Counted from the first letter of the stretch, positions 8,799 to 18,335 are shown. The stretch: DNA of 64,000 bases from Bacillota bacterium (GCA_023411575.1 JAEYOP010000016.1:427658-491657), one strand, 5' to 3'. The notes: a model not told the origin generated them from the letters alone. Numbers and translations: made by a program.

Positions 8799-10208
8799 CT
8801 ACTGAACAGCCTTGAGCGCCGCATCCCAATCCTTCTGAGCCTGTTCCGCAAGCTCCTTCACGGTTCCCACGGTTCCGCCGAGGGCCTTGAGCAGGTTGAT
8901 GTTGAAGCCCTGGCCCGCAGCATACTGACCCACGCCTTTAGGCGGGATGATGTTCTTTTCCCAGGAGGGCATGAAGTTCTTGTTCTTGTCGGCCATGGAG
9001 TTTACAAATGCGCTGGTGGATTCGACGCCCGGCATGGTCGGGAAGAATCCGCAGGCGCTGACGAAGGGAGCGTAGTTTTCCTTCTGGGACAGGAAGTCCA
9101 TCCACTTCAGGCAGGCTTCCGTATTTGCGCTCTTGGCATAGATGTTAAATTGCATATCGTATTTGCCCTGGAGCTGGTTCGGTCCCTGGTCGGTATCGCC
9201 CGGGAAGGGGAAGTATCCGAATTCAAAGTTCGGGTCCAGGCCGGCGATGGTCCCTGCGTTCCAGGTTCCGTCGATCATCATGGCCGCTTTGCCGGCTACA
9301 AATCTGCCGGGGCAGTCGCCGTACGCGATGGACATACAATTCGGTTCCAACCAGGAAATGACCTGGTCAAGCCTGTTCCATGTCTTCATGGTCTGGTCGT
9401 CCGTGAACTTCCTGGTTCCGGTCCAAAGTCCCTTTGCAAATGCGGTAAAGTCCGTCTCGCTTGCGCCTACCACGCCGCTTATGCCGACAGAGGTCAGGGG
9501 CCACGTATCCTTTGCGCCGACGGTGATCGGATTGATTCCCTTATCCTTCAAGGTCTTGCAGATTTTTTCGAAATCGGCCCAGGTTCCGGGTTCGGTCAGG
9601 CCGTTGTCCGCAAAGATCTTCTTGCTGTAGAACAGGCCGTTGTAGCCCACTGCGCCCATATCCAGGCCGTATACCTTGCCGTCATAGGAAACGGCGTTCT
9701 TGAGCATGTTCGGATCCCAGTTCGCAAGGAAGGGCTGTCCCGTCAAATCCAGGTATGCGCCGGACTTGATGAACGTCAGCCAGGCGGGATCGTCGCAGCC
9801 TTTTGTGAAGTCCTGGGGAAGGGTGTCAAAAGCGGAAATATTGGAGATGAGGTCCACGTTCCCCGCTGCGATCCTGGTCTGGAGCAGAGTCGGGTAGTCG
9901 TTGGCCGGAGCCGTATCGACCGTGATCGTTACATTGGGGTTCTTCTGGGTAAATGCCGCGTTCAACGCGTCAATCGCCTTTTGGTTGGTCTCCTGAATCC
10001 AGGTAGTCATTGAAAGCTTGACGGGTTTTGCTTCTTCTGTCTGGGCCGCTTCCGTTTCAGCCGCCTGCGCGTTATCCGCAACCGTCGCCTGGGGCGCCGG
10101 TTCTTCCGTCGTCTTCCCCGCGCCGCATGCCGCCAGTGAAACCAGCATCATTACGGACAACAGTACTGCTAGTAATTTTGCCGCACCATTCAACCTTTTA
10201 CTAAACAT
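8799..10208 (-). CDS. ABC sugar-binding lipoprotein (first of the beta-glucan locus)
   Basis: A 469-residue extracellular solute-binding protein, family 1. The signal peptide ends in lipobox VSLAACG and is followed by an Ala/Glu/Thr-rich linker, then the binding fold beginning near KLSMTTWIQETNQKA. Start ATG 10208 has AGGAGG six bases upstream. It is the first transport gene after the YesMN-like two-component genes, and the 227-base gap before it carries four imperfect repeats that may be regulator sites. It should deliver oligosaccharides to the permeases at 6941-8673. Confidence 0.94.
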   Translation of the reverse strand: MFSKRLNGAAKLLAVLLSVMMLVSLAACGAGKTTEEPAPQATVADNAQAAETEAAQTEEAKPVKLSMTTWIQETNQKAIDALNAAFTQKNPNVTITVDTAPANDYPTLLQTRIAAGNVDLISNISAFDTLPQDFTKGCDDPAWLTFIKSGAYLDLTGQPFLANWDPNMLKNAVSYDGKVYGLDMGAVGYNGLFYSKKIFADNGLTEPGTWADFEKICKTLKDKGINPITVGAKDTWPLTSVGISGVVGASETDFTAFAKGLWTGTRKFTDDQTMKTWNRLDQVISWLEPNCMSIAYGDCPGRFVAGKAAMMIDGTWNAGTIAGLDPNFEFGYFPFPGDTDQGPNQLQGKYDMQFNIYAKSANTEACLKWMDFLSQKENYAPFVSACGFFPTMPGVESTSAFVNSMADKNKNFMPSWEKNIIPPKGVGQYAAGQGFNINLLKALGGTVGTVKELAEQAQKDWDAALKAVQ

Positions 10209-10334
10209 AACTGACCTCCTAAAAATATTTTTTCTGGCGTCAACGCTTTTGTTTTTGATCTGCCTTGCGCCAGGACTACAATTTTATGATAAGTCAGGAG
10301 GTCTTTTGGTTGAAGAGACTGGTTTTTCTAAAAA

Positions 10335-10438
10335 GGTCATTATTTTTACTAAAATCATAACCCCGGGTATTATTTGATCAAAATAATAGCCCTAGGTACT
10401 ATTTACCAAAATAATAACCTTGGTCATTATTTTTACTA
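10335..10438. repeat. Four imperfect 27-31 bp repeats upstream of the sugar-binding gene
   Basis: Units begin at 10335, 10366, 10395 and 10422 with GGTC or GGTA followed by a TATT-rich stretch. Successive units are linked by AAAATAATAxCC, so each junction is also a short dyad. The 17-mer GGTCATTATTTTTACTA occurs exactly at 10335-10351 and 10422-10438. The array ends at the stop codon of the response-regulator gene and lies 127-230 bases upstream of the binding-protein start. Likely binding sites for that regulator (inference). Confidence 0.6.
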
Positions 10439-12046
10439 TTTCTCGATGAAGTCCTTTTTGTAGTCGTTCACCGACATTCCGGTAAATCGCTTGAAGCAGA
10501 TTCCAAAGTAGTGGGGATCGATAAAGCCCACCTCCCAGGCGATCTGGTACGCCTTCATATCCGTCTCCCGGAGGAGCTTTACGGCCTTCTCCAGCCGGGC
10601 CTTCGTAAGGTATTCCACAAAGGTCTGCCCCGTCTCCTGCTTGAATACCCGGCTCAAATAGCTTACGTTCATATAAAAGGCTTTCGCCGTACCGGACAGG
10701 GACAATTCACCATTTGCAAGGTTTTGATGGATATACTCCTGGATTTGCTTCACCGTCTGGTTCACCTTCCTGCTGCGCATGCCATCGATGGCATCGATGA
10801 CTGTTACAACAGCGCCTTTAAGGTATTCCTTCATGTCCGGGAAGGTATCGATCTTGAAGATCCGGTCGAAGGGCTGGGCCGGACCGAAAATGTCCGGTAT
10901 GCCGATGCCCGCTTCCGTAATGACGTTCAGCAGCATGGAAACCACGTTGGCCGCAGCAGCCCGGATGGACTCGATACTGGCCTTCTGCCCGACGCTGCCC
11001 TCCTGCAGGAGCCGGTCCAGCAGCTCCAGCGCTTTTCCTCTCATGCCGGATTTCACGGTAAAGGCAAGGGAGTCGGTCAAATCGTTCTGCGCCGGTACAT
11101 GCCCGTTGGCGGAGGAATCGATGTCGCTGTAGCCGATCACCTGGTTCTTTCCTACGATCACCTTGTAGTCCAGGGCATTGCAGGCCTCCCGGTAAGACTG
11201 CCTTATTTGGTCCGCCGCATCGTACCCATTCCCAATGCCGATGCAGACAAAGCATTTCATCCGGTTGACCAGCATGGCCAGCACGCTTTCCAGGCATACG
11301 GCCAAATCCAGTTCCTTGTCCGAATTCAAAACCACCGTTCTCTGGCTGTTATCCAGGAAAACCAATACGGCCTCGTCCTCCCGGAAGTACTGGGACACCA
11401 GCTCCCGGCAGTGCATTTTCAGCAGGAGCCTCGCCTCTTCCCCGGGCAGGCCCTCCTGTTCGTCGTGGCTTACTTCGATCAGCGCGCCCTGGAAATAATC
11501 CCGGCGGATCCGTATCCCGTAATAGTCGAAACGCCGCTGCAGGTCCGGTTCCTCCGAGCCCGTCTGGATCAGCTCGTTCAGCAGCTTTTCCCTTAAAAAG
11601 GGCAGGTTCTGGTCCAGATATTGCTTCAGCCGCGCATATTCATTCCGGCTGTTCCGTTCGGTCTGGATCTTTTCCTTCAGTTCCAGGGCAACCTTCCGGA
11701 TTTCGTCGTCATTGATCGGCTTCAGCAAAAAGTCGGCAATTCCGATTTTGACGCTGCGCTTTGCGTACTCGAATTCCTCATAGCCCGTCAGAATGACAAT
11801 CTTCATCAGCGGGTGCTTTTCAAACACCAGCCTCGCAAATTCGATCCCGTCGATGTACGGCATGCAGATGTCCGTAAAGATCACGTCGGGACCCACCTGC
11901 TCGATCAGGTCCAGCGCCTCCTGCGCGCAGGAAGCCTCTCCCGCCACCTCGTACCCGATTTCCGCCCAGTTGACGCATTTTTTCAGCAGATCCCTTACCA
12001 GGAATTCATCGTCCACAATAAGGACCTTCAATACTTCTTCCGGCAT
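10436..12046 (-). CDS. YesN-like response regulator with AraC DNA-binding domain
   Basis: About 536 residues. An N-terminal receiver domain contains VLIVDDE and the phosphoacceptor aspartate in VIFTDI, followed by KPI near residue 109. A long middle region leads to a C-terminal AraC double helix-turn-helix of about 100 residues (GFIDPHYFGICFKR). Start ATG 12046 is preferred over GTG 12058, which has a poorly spaced ribosome site; either way it is translationally coupled to the kinase gene ending at 12048. It is the expected partner of that kinase and the likely activator of the downstream beta-glucan operon. Confidence 0.93.
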   Translation of the reverse strand: MPEEVLKVLIVDDEFLVRDLLKKCVNWAEIGYEVAGEASCAQEALDLIEQVGPDVIFTDICMPYIDGIEFARLVFEKHPLMKIVILTGYEEFEYAKRSVKIGIADFLLKPINDDEIRKVALELKEKIQTERNSRNEYARLKQYLDQNLPFLREKLLNELIQTGSEEPDLQRRFDYYGIRIRRDYFQGALIEVSHDEQEGLPGEEARLLLKMHCRELVSQYFREDEAVLVFLDNSQRTVVLNSDKELDLAVCLESVLAMLVNRMKCFVCIGIGNGYDAADQIRQSYREACNALDYKVIVGKNQVIGYSDIDSSANGHVPAQNDLTDSLAFTVKSGMRGKALELLDRLLQEGSVGQKASIESIRAAAANVVSMLLNVITEAGIGIPDIFGPAQPFDRIFKIDTFPDMKEYLKGAVVTVIDAIDGMRSRKVNQTVKQIQEYIHQNLANGELSLSGTAKAFYMNVSYLSRVFKQETGQTFVEYLTKARLEKAVKLLRETDMKAYQIAWEVGFIDPHYFGICFKRFTGMSVNDYKKDFIEK

Positions 12047-12047
12047 G

Positions 12048-13898
12048 TCATCCTTCACAACCTTCGCTTTTTATTGGAATATTAATTGCTACCCTTGTCC
12101 CGGAATACTCCCTGCTCTCGATGGTAAACAGGTCGTTGACCCCATAGAAAATACGCAGCCTTTCAATAGTTCCCCTCAATCCGTAGCTTACCTTCGTATC
12201 GTCATACTGCCCCTGGATGATCTTGTGAAGCATTTCTTCGCTGATGCCGACCCCGTCGTCCTCCACCGAAAGGACGATCTGCTCCTGGGAATGCTTTGCG
12301 GCGATATGGATGTTCCCGCGCTCCCCCTTCAGCTTGATTCCATGGTACAACGCGTTTTCAACGAGAGGCTGAAGGATGAGCTTCAGTATTTTATATTTTT
12401 TCACCCGTTCGTCTATGTCATAATGTACAGTAAAAATATCTCCGTACCGCAGTTGCTGGATGGTCAGGTAATTTCGCACCACGTCGATTTCTTCCCCGAT
12501 GGTGATCACCTCGCTGCCCCTGCTGAGGCTCGTCCTGTAGTAGCTGCCAAGAGCCTTCAGGGCGCGGTACGCCTCGTCGTTCCTGCCGGAGAGCGCCAGG
12601 GAGCTGATGGCGTCAAAGGTATTGTACAGAAAATGGGGCTTGATCTGGGCCTGCAACACGTCCAACTCCGCCTTCCGCTTCATTTTCTGGTCCTCCACCA
12701 CCTTGTCGATGAGGGCCTGGATCTCCGAAATCATGATGTTATACCCGTCCCGCAGCTTGCCGAATTCATCGCTTACATTTTCAATGTCAAACCGTCGGAA
12801 TTCGCCCTTCTCCACGCCCTTCATGGACCGCATCAGCTTCTTGATGGGCGAGGTAATGATGCGGGATACGGCGATGGAGCCCAAGAACAGCAGCAGGCTG
12901 TTCAGGACGATCACCACCAGCGCAATGACGCTGAAGATGTTCGATTCCCTCGAAAGCTCGTCAAAGGGCATAAGGCTGATAATCGTCCAGTCGTATTTTT
13001 CCACATCCAGGTACGATACCAGATAATCCTTGTTGTTTTCCTTGATCAATACCGATTTTTTGTCGCCGGAGCTGCTCAGCGCCTCCTTGATGTTAACGGA
13101 AACCGGGTTGGTAAAGTTGACGATCACGCTGCCCTCGCCGTTCATGATCATAATGTCCGTATCGTACTGGTCAACAATATCCTTGTAGGACTCGACGAAG
13201 GACTTCTCGGAAATATTGATGATCAAAACGCCGATGGGCTTTTGCGTATAAATGTCATTGATGATCCGGATGAGGGAAATATAGGTCTCCCCGGACGTAT
13301 CCTCGAACACGTCCCCGGCATTCAGCCGGAGGATATAGCCGCCCTGAGCGTTCATGGCGTCGGAATACCAGCCCGCCTTCCGGATGTCCGCCTCTTTCAT
13401 TCTCTTGAGCGGAAGCTTGTCAATTCCGTACCGCTGGCTGTAATTATCATAGATATAGATGGAGGAAATAAAGGGAAAGGCTTCGATAAACTTGGATACG
13501 TAAGCGTTCACCCGGCGCTGCGCAGCCAGGTCCACCGTGATGATTTCCGTATCGGCCGATTCCTGCCCCGAGCTGGTCTTTACCGCCGGCTCGGCGGTGC
13601 TTTTCTCATGCTTGAGGGGCTGCTGGACCTCGTCGCTGGAGATGATAACCGTTGAAAGATTTTTGGAGTTTTCGAGGATGGAGCTGATGTTGGAATTGAT
13701 GGAGGACAGGGTCTGCATGGATACCTCTCCCACCTTGTTGCGCATGGTGTTGGAGTAAATGTTCTGATACAGCACGCTGCTGGATAAAACCGAGAAGACG
13801 AGAAGAATCGAGTAAAAGACCATGATTTTGGTACTGATCCTCGAATTGGAAAACCTGCGCTTCAGGTTGGGAAACAAATCAAGCTGTTTCACTGTCAT
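12048..13898 (-). CDS. YesM-like sensor histidine kinase
   Basis: A 616-residue membrane kinase. A first membrane helix (about 24-44) and a second (about 321-343) flank an extracellular Cache-type sensor region. A HAMP linker follows (about 344-400), then the His_kinase family H-box QIKPHFLYNT with His422. The ATPase domain has Asn514 (LVENALYHG) and the DDGVGI G1 box near residue 547. It probably senses an extracellular beta-glucan oligosaccharide, directly or through the binding proteins. Start ATG 13898 follows AGAGGGA. It lies 48 bases after the NlpC-like gene and heads the beta-glucan locus. Confidence 0.94.
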   Translation of the reverse strand: MTVKQLDLFPNLKRRFSNSRISTKIMVFYSILLVFSVLSSSVLYQNIYSNTMRNKVGEVSMQTLSSINSNISSILENSKNLSTVIISSDEVQQPLKHEKSTAEPAVKTSSGQESADTEIITVDLAAQRRVNAYVSKFIEAFPFISSIYIYDNYSQRYGIDKLPLKRMKEADIRKAGWYSDAMNAQGGYILRLNAGDVFEDTSGETYISLIRIINDIYTQKPIGVLIINISEKSFVESYKDIVDQYDTDIMIMNGEGSVIVNFTNPVSVNIKEALSSSGDKKSVLIKENNKDYLVSYLDVEKYDWTIISLMPFDELSRESNIFSVIALVVIVLNSLLLFLGSIAVSRIITSPIKKLMRSMKGVEKGEFRRFDIENVSDEFGKLRDGYNIMISEIQALIDKVVEDQKMKRKAELDVLQAQIKPHFLYNTFDAISSLALSGRNDEAYRALKALGSYYRTSLSRGSEVITIGEEIDVVRNYLTIQQLRYGDIFTVHYDIDERVKKYKILKLILQPLVENALYHGIKLKGERGNIHIAAKHSQEQIVLSVEDDGVGISEEMLHKIIQGQYDDTKVSYGLRGTIERLRIFYGVNDLFTIESREYSGTRVAINIPIKSEGCEG

Positions 13899-13946
13899 GA
13901 CCTATCCCTCTACAATACTGGCACCTATCCTTCAGAACCGTCCCGG

Positions 13947-14927
13947 TCAGTTGAAGATCCTTCTCACCGCCACCACCCTGCCGTCGGCGTTTTCCCTGTT
14001 GATATCGCCCACGGCGACATATCCGGTCTTCCTGCCGGCGTACAGATAATTCCCGCCGCCGGTGCAGATGCCCACGCAGCCCACCTTTTCCGTCTCTCCG
14101 CCGCTTACGCCCGCCAGGAAGACCAGATCGCCGATCCGGCTGTCCTCCGGCTTTATTTCCGTGCCGGAGGCAAGCTGGCCCTCCAGGCTCCTGGGAAGAT
14201 TAATCCCGTTGATCCGGGCGCAAATATATACCAGTCCCGCCGAATCGATCCCCATGGCGCTGATGCCGTTCAAAAGGTAGCTGGCACCCTTCAGGCGAAG
14301 GGCCGTCGCGGCAAAATCGTCCGCGTTGGTGACCGGGACCGCATCGTTCAGTTCCACGTGAATAATGCCGCTGCCCCTGAGCCAGCCGGTCTTGTTCCCC
14401 GGCAAAAAGACTTCATAGGCGTCGCCGGAGCTGTTGAACGCAAAAAATTCCGTCCCCATGAGGGCCTCCACCTGCGTGATCCCGCCGGAAGGCGTGGAGG
14501 TCACGCTCTTTTCCCTGCTGGTCACAATGATCCGGTGGGAAAAAGTCCTTCCGTAAATACTTGAAACATCCCTGTCGATGTATTTCAGCTTGATCCAGCC
14601 GGTGCTGCCGTCCACCGCCGTCACTTTCGCCCAGCCCTGCTCCTGCTGCAGAACGCTCACCGGCTGGTTGTAAAGGACCTGTGTGACCCGGGGCGACTTG
14701 ACGTCCGGGCCGGAATAAAGATCGGCCGCGTTTTCGGTCACAACCGCCGCGTTTTCATCCATCGGAATGCCATATATATACCCGACGGCTTCCCCCTGGG
14801 CGTCCATCTCCGAGACCGCCCTCGAACCGCTGCAGCCGGCCAGCCCCAGCGACACCGCCGCCATGACCACAAACGGCAGCAGCCCGCCCAATCTTTTAAC
14901 CCTCCACCATTTTGATCCGCATCTCAT
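13947..14927 (-). CDS. SH3-domain lipoprotein with degenerate NlpC/P60 domain
   Basis: 326 residues. Lipoprotein signal with lipobox GLAGC (Cys32); two bacterial SH3-type regions (about 62-118 and 130-190); C-terminal NlpC/P60 fold (about 205-326), recognisable from GIDSAGLVY, LPRSLEGQ and GDLVFL. The cell-wall endopeptidase catalytic residues are absent. The usual DCSG cysteine is Ser229, the usual HVG histidine is Cys284 (CVGI), and the third polar residue is Tyr296. It is therefore probably a peptidoglycan-binding pseudoenzyme rather than a hydrolase. Its ATG follows the YhaN-like stop by one base, so the two are translationally coupled, an unusual pairing of a wall protein with a DNA-end ATPase. 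Confidence 0.85.
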   Translation of the reverse strand: MRCGSKWWRVKRLGGLLPFVVMAAVSLGLAGCSGSRAVSEMDAQGEAVGYIYGIPMDENAAVVTENAADLYSGPDVKSPRVTQVLYNQPVSVLQQEQGWAKVTAVDGSTGWIKLKYIDRDVSSIYGRTFSHRIIVTSREKSVTSTPSGGITQVEALMGTEFFAFNSSGDAYEVFLPGNKTGWLRGSGIIHVELNDAVPVTNADDFAATALRLKGASYLLNGISAMGIDSAGLVYICARINGINLPRSLEGQLASGTEIKPEDSRIGDLVFLAGVSGGETEKVGCVGICTGGGNYLYAGRKTGYVAVGDINRENADGRVVAVRRIFN

Positions 14928-14928
14928 G

Positions 14929-17130
14929 CTATAACTCCACCAGATTCAGGCTCTCCCCGCAAATCTCCCGTGCAAGCTCAACTTCACGACGTTTGCAGGT
15001 AAAAATCAAAACCTGTCTTTTTTCGTATGCATTCTTTAAATAGGCCAACGCCTGTGCCGTCCTGTCGTCGTCAAACTGGGAAAACACTTCATCCATCAGC
15101 AGCGGGAGACTTTCGCCCCCTTCCGTCAGGACCTCCGCCATAGCCAGCCGCAGCGCCAGGTACATTTGGTCGGCGGCCGCGCCGCTCAGCGAAAGGGCGC
15201 TTTTGATATCCCCGCTTTCCGGCACCGCCACCTTCAGAGCCAGTTTGTCGTCTCCCCTGAGGTCCGTATATTTTCCCGCCGTCAGGCCGGTGATGATCGC
15301 GCTCATCCTGCCGTCAAGGCCGGGGGCCAGGGTACGCCTTATTTCAAGGGCCGCCTCGGCCAGGACTTCACGCGCCAGCTTGAGCGCATCTCCCCTATGT
15401 CTAAGATACGCGATTTTTTCCATCGCTGCAACGGTTTCTTCTTCCACGCGCTGCAAATCGCCGCTGTCACCGGGGCTTTCCGCCAGAAGGCCCTCGCAGT
15501 ACCTCTCCTCCAGGGCGGCTTCCAGCAGTTCCTTTTCCACCCGTTCCTTTTCCGCCTTCCAGACCCTTTCCTGGTGCTGGACCGTCGAGTCATAGAATAG
15601 GACGTCCAACTCGTCCGGATCAAAGACGCCGCTTTTTCCGGCATAAGCTCCGGCGGCTTCCTCCACCCCGGCTTCAAGCCGGTGGCTGAGTTCGTCCAGG
15701 CTGCCGGTTACCTCCTTCAGGGCCTGCCTTACGGCGGGAGGATCGTTCAAAAGCCTTCCGGCCAGCATGGAGGCGGAACTGCAGATGCTCCTGAGCTGTG
15801 CTGTTTTCTCTGCGGCTTCCACCGCGGCGGCCGCCTGTGCCATGGCTTCCGTATGCGCCGCGGCCGTATCCTTTGTCCAGTTCGCATCCGGACCCCAAAG
15901 CACCTCCGGACCCCTTTGCCCCGAACTTCCCTGCACCGGACCTGCCCCTGAAATTCGCCTGCTTCCGGCCTTTTCCGTCCTCCTGCGAAACGCCGATATG
16001 GATGCCGTTCCGGCGGATATAGCTCCAACGCCGCAAATCAGGGCGAATATCCAGGAAGAGGACGCCCTGTCTGCAATGGCAAAATAGAGCGAAAGCACTG
16101 TGAAAAGCATTGCGGCTGCAAGCAGTATATATGGTACACGCTGTAAGCGGTGTTCTCTTGATCTTTGCCTTCTGGTCAATTCCCTTCCACCCGCGACCAC
16201 CGCCGGGCTGTCGGGTACAGGTCGGTTGCTGTGCGTAGTCTGTCCGCCGGATTCGCCGCGTTCCGCCGCCGCGCCCGGAGACTGTTCCTCGATCTCCTTC
16301 AATTTCCGGACGGCCTCCTTCAGGCCCGCTTCCAGCTTCAAGCTGGCATCCAGCGCCTTCCGGACCTCCACCAGCCTTCCGATGCGGTCCAGGTAGTCCC
16401 GCTCGGCCTCCAGCCTCTCCCGGGCGCCCCTCGCCTCCGCCAGGCCCTGCTGGGCCGCACTCGCCTGCTCGTGCTGCCGCAGGAGCCTGTCCCCTTCGGC
16501 GCGGAGCTGCCCGAGACGCGCTTCCAGCCTGTCCAGCGGCTGCATCGTCGTCCTGTCCGTACCGACACTGCGCTTCAGCGCCTCCGCAAGCGCCTTCTCG
16601 GCTTTGCCGAAGGACATATCGTCAAAGCCGCTGCTGCCTGCGTTGGCAAGCCTGCCTGCCAGCGCGGCGGCGCTGTCGTCGTCGAGCCTTACCTCCATCT
16701 GGCGGATCAGGACCGTCCGGTCGAAGACGGCTTCCTCCATGCCCAGCTGCTTCTCCGCAAATGCCGGCAGCTTGTCCCGGCCCTTCGCAAACGAATCCGT
16801 AATATCGTTATAATAAGCGTCAAACAGCCTTACCGTATCCCTGTCGAAATCCCGCTCCACCCTGTAGGCACTGCCGTCGTTGAGGGTGTACGCCATCGCG
16901 CCGCCAAACGGTCCGCCGCCCCAGGGCAGGAAGCGCTTGCGCGGCTGCACCCGGCCGGCCCCGGACTGACCGGAGCCCTTTAGCCCATAAAACATACCCT
17001 TGATAAACCATTGGAGCGACGTTTTCCCGGCCTCGTTGCTGCCATACAGGATATTCATGCCCTTTTTCAGGGGAATAGTGCGGTCCGTCAATTTGCCGAA
17101 CCCCTTTATCTCGATCCGGTCTATATGCAT
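14929..17130 (-). CDS. YhaN/SbcC-like AAA ATPase
   Basis: 733 residues. An N-terminal Rad50/SbcC-type ATPase half has Walker A YGSNEAGKT at 30-38. A long charged coiled-coil region is interrupted near the middle by two hydrophobic helices (ILLAAAMLFTVLSLYFAIA and the following WIFALICG stretch). The C-terminal half has the LSGAAADQ signature and Walker B LLMDEVF near 676-682. The internal membrane-like helices are a feature of YhaN. Two Gly/Ser/Pro-rich insertions flank them (encoded near 16185-16290 and 15870-15965). It overlaps the phosphoesterase gene by ten bases, as expected for a two-subunit DNA-processing complex like YhaO-YhaN or SbcCD. The exact DNA substrate is unknown. Confidence 0.9.
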   Translation of the reverse strand: MHIDRIEIKGFGKLTDRTIPLKKGMNILYGSNEAGKTSLQWFIKGMFYGLKGSGQSGAGRVQPRKRFLPWGGGPFGGAMAYTLNDGSAYRVERDFDRDTVRLFDAYYNDITDSFAKGRDKLPAFAEKQLGMEEAVFDRTVLIRQMEVRLDDDSAAALAGRLANAGSSGFDDMSFGKAEKALAEALKRSVGTDRTTMQPLDRLEARLGQLRAEGDRLLRQHEQASAAQQGLAEARGARERLEAERDYLDRIGRLVEVRKALDASLKLEAGLKEAVRKLKEIEEQSPGAAAERGESGGQTTHSNRPVPDSPAVVAGGRELTRRQRSREHRLQRVPYILLAAAMLFTVLSLYFAIADRASSSWIFALICGVGAISAGTASISAFRRRTEKAGSRRISGAGPVQGSSGQRGPEVLWGPDANWTKDTAAAHTEAMAQAAAAVEAAEKTAQLRSICSSASMLAGRLLNDPPAVRQALKEVTGSLDELSHRLEAGVEEAAGAYAGKSGVFDPDELDVLFYDSTVQHQERVWKAEKERVEKELLEAALEERYCEGLLAESPGDSGDLQRVEEETVAAMEKIAYLRHRGDALKLAREVLAEAALEIRRTLAPGLDGRMSAIITGLTAGKYTDLRGDDKLALKVAVPESGDIKSALSLSGAAADQMYLALRLAMAEVLTEGGESLPLLMDEVFSQFDDDRTAQALAYLKNAYEKRQVLIFTCKRREVELAREICGESLNLVEL

Positions 17131-18323
17131 ACGCTGCCCTCGTCGATCGCTTCCATGCCATAATAAAGCGCCCGCAGGGCCAGCTTCCGGCCTTCCTCGT
17201 CGGAAGCCTCCGCCGCCCTGTCCAGCATTTTCCGCACAAAAAGCCCTCGCAGTCCGGGTTCCTTTGAAAGGGCTTCAAAATCATAATCCGGCACGGTGCT
17301 GTCGATTATTTTAACATAAAAGGCCTTGTCCGCCAGCAAATCCGAAATATACCGGGTATCCGGGCGATAGCTGCGATTCACGTAGCCCTTCAGCTCGATG
17401 CGGTACGAATCCTGCGCACTGCCCGCATTTTCCATTGCGGAAGCAACGAACGCGGCGGCTTGCTCATTGGTAAAGCAGCCTTCCAGCTGCACTTCCAGAG
17501 TCCGGTAGCGCCTTGCGCCCACCGGCTTGAAAACGGCTTCCACGCGGCTTGCTCCGCTCTCGTCCGGCTTTTCGAGCGTTACCACGAACACCCCGTGCTC
17601 CCCTTCCTCATCAAAGCCCAGGGGCTCCGGGCTCCCTGCATTGTAGATCCTTCCGGCTGCGCCGGCGCCGCGGACCACGGAATGGAAATGGCCCAGCGCG
17701 CAATAATCAAACCCGGCGGCATCCAGCTCCGCACTGGAAACAGGCCGGTACGCGTCCTTGCTGAAAGGCATGTCCAGCGTCCCGTGCAGCATCAGAATGT
17801 CAAACCCTGCCCCCGCCGGACCGCCCGGCGTCCTAGTTCCTGCGGCCGGTTTACCGCCCCGGCTGCCCGCGCCGGCCGCTTGGACTGCCCGACCCGCGCC
17901 GTCTGTCCCCGCCGCTTCCGGCAGGCCGCAAAACACCCGCGTCCCGGTAGGCGCATGCTCGTAGACCTCGCTTCCGTTCCGCAGGATTCGCACATTTTCA
18001 GGCCAGTCGGGGTAAGAATAAAAAGAATCCGGGGTATCCGGATCGTGATTGCCCGGAATGACCAGCGCCGGGATGGTCCGGAGCCTTTCCATCTGCTCGC
18101 GGATAAAATGGAAGGTACTCCTTTTCGCGTACCCCTGTTCGTACAGGTCGCCGCAGACCAGCAAAAGATCGACCTGCTCCGCAATCGCCAGATCGACGAT
18201 CGCGGCGAGGGCACGCCGGAGCTCCCGCCTTCGCTGCCCGGGCCTGTCCTCCCGGTCGGCCAGCGACGTAAAAGGCGCATCCAGATGAAGATCTCCGCAA
18301 TGCAGCAGCTTCAGCCTCTTCAG
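17121..18323 (-). CDS. YhaO/SbcD-like metallophosphoesterase (CTG start)
   Basis: About 400 residues. The calcineurin-type nuclease motifs are GDLHLD (Asp11, His13), GDLYE (Asp59), GNHD (about 91-94), LHGT and GHFHS. The first in-frame ATG, GTG or TTG is TTG at 18164, which would remove the essential first motif. The frame is open upstream to a TAA just beyond CTG 18323, and AGGGGG lies eight bases before that CTG, so CTG is taken as the start. The ribosome site overlaps the acpS stop codon. A Gly/Ala/Pro-rich insertion (encoded about 17808-17930) splits the region before LHGT. It should partner the YhaN-like ATPase whose gene it overlaps. Confidence 0.88.
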   Translation of the reverse strand: MKRLKLLHCGDLHLDAPFTSLADREDRPGQRRRELRRALAAIVDLAIAEQVDLLLVCGDLYEQGYAKRSTFHFIREQMERLRTIPALVIPGNHDPDTPDSFYSYPDWPENVRILRNGSEVYEHAPTGTRVFCGLPEAAGTDGAGRAVQAAGAGSRGGKPAAGTRTPGGPAGAGFDILMLHGTLDMPFSKDAYRPVSSAELDAAGFDYCALGHFHSVVRGAGAAGRIYNAGSPEPLGFDEEGEHGVFVVTLEKPDESGASRVEAVFKPVGARRYRTLEVQLEGCFTNEQAAAFVASAMENAGSAQDSYRIELKGYVNRSYRPDTRYISDLLADKAFYVKIIDSTVPDYDFEALSKEPGLRGLFVRKMLDRAAEASDEEGRKLALRALYYGMEAIDEGSVCI

Positions 18324-18335
18324 GTTTTACACCCC

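Noticed and set aside
10335..10438. CRISPR-like array
   Set aside because: Four imperfect units with no unique spacers of constant length; better explained as operator-like dyads. No CRISPR array or cas gene was seen anywhere in the window.
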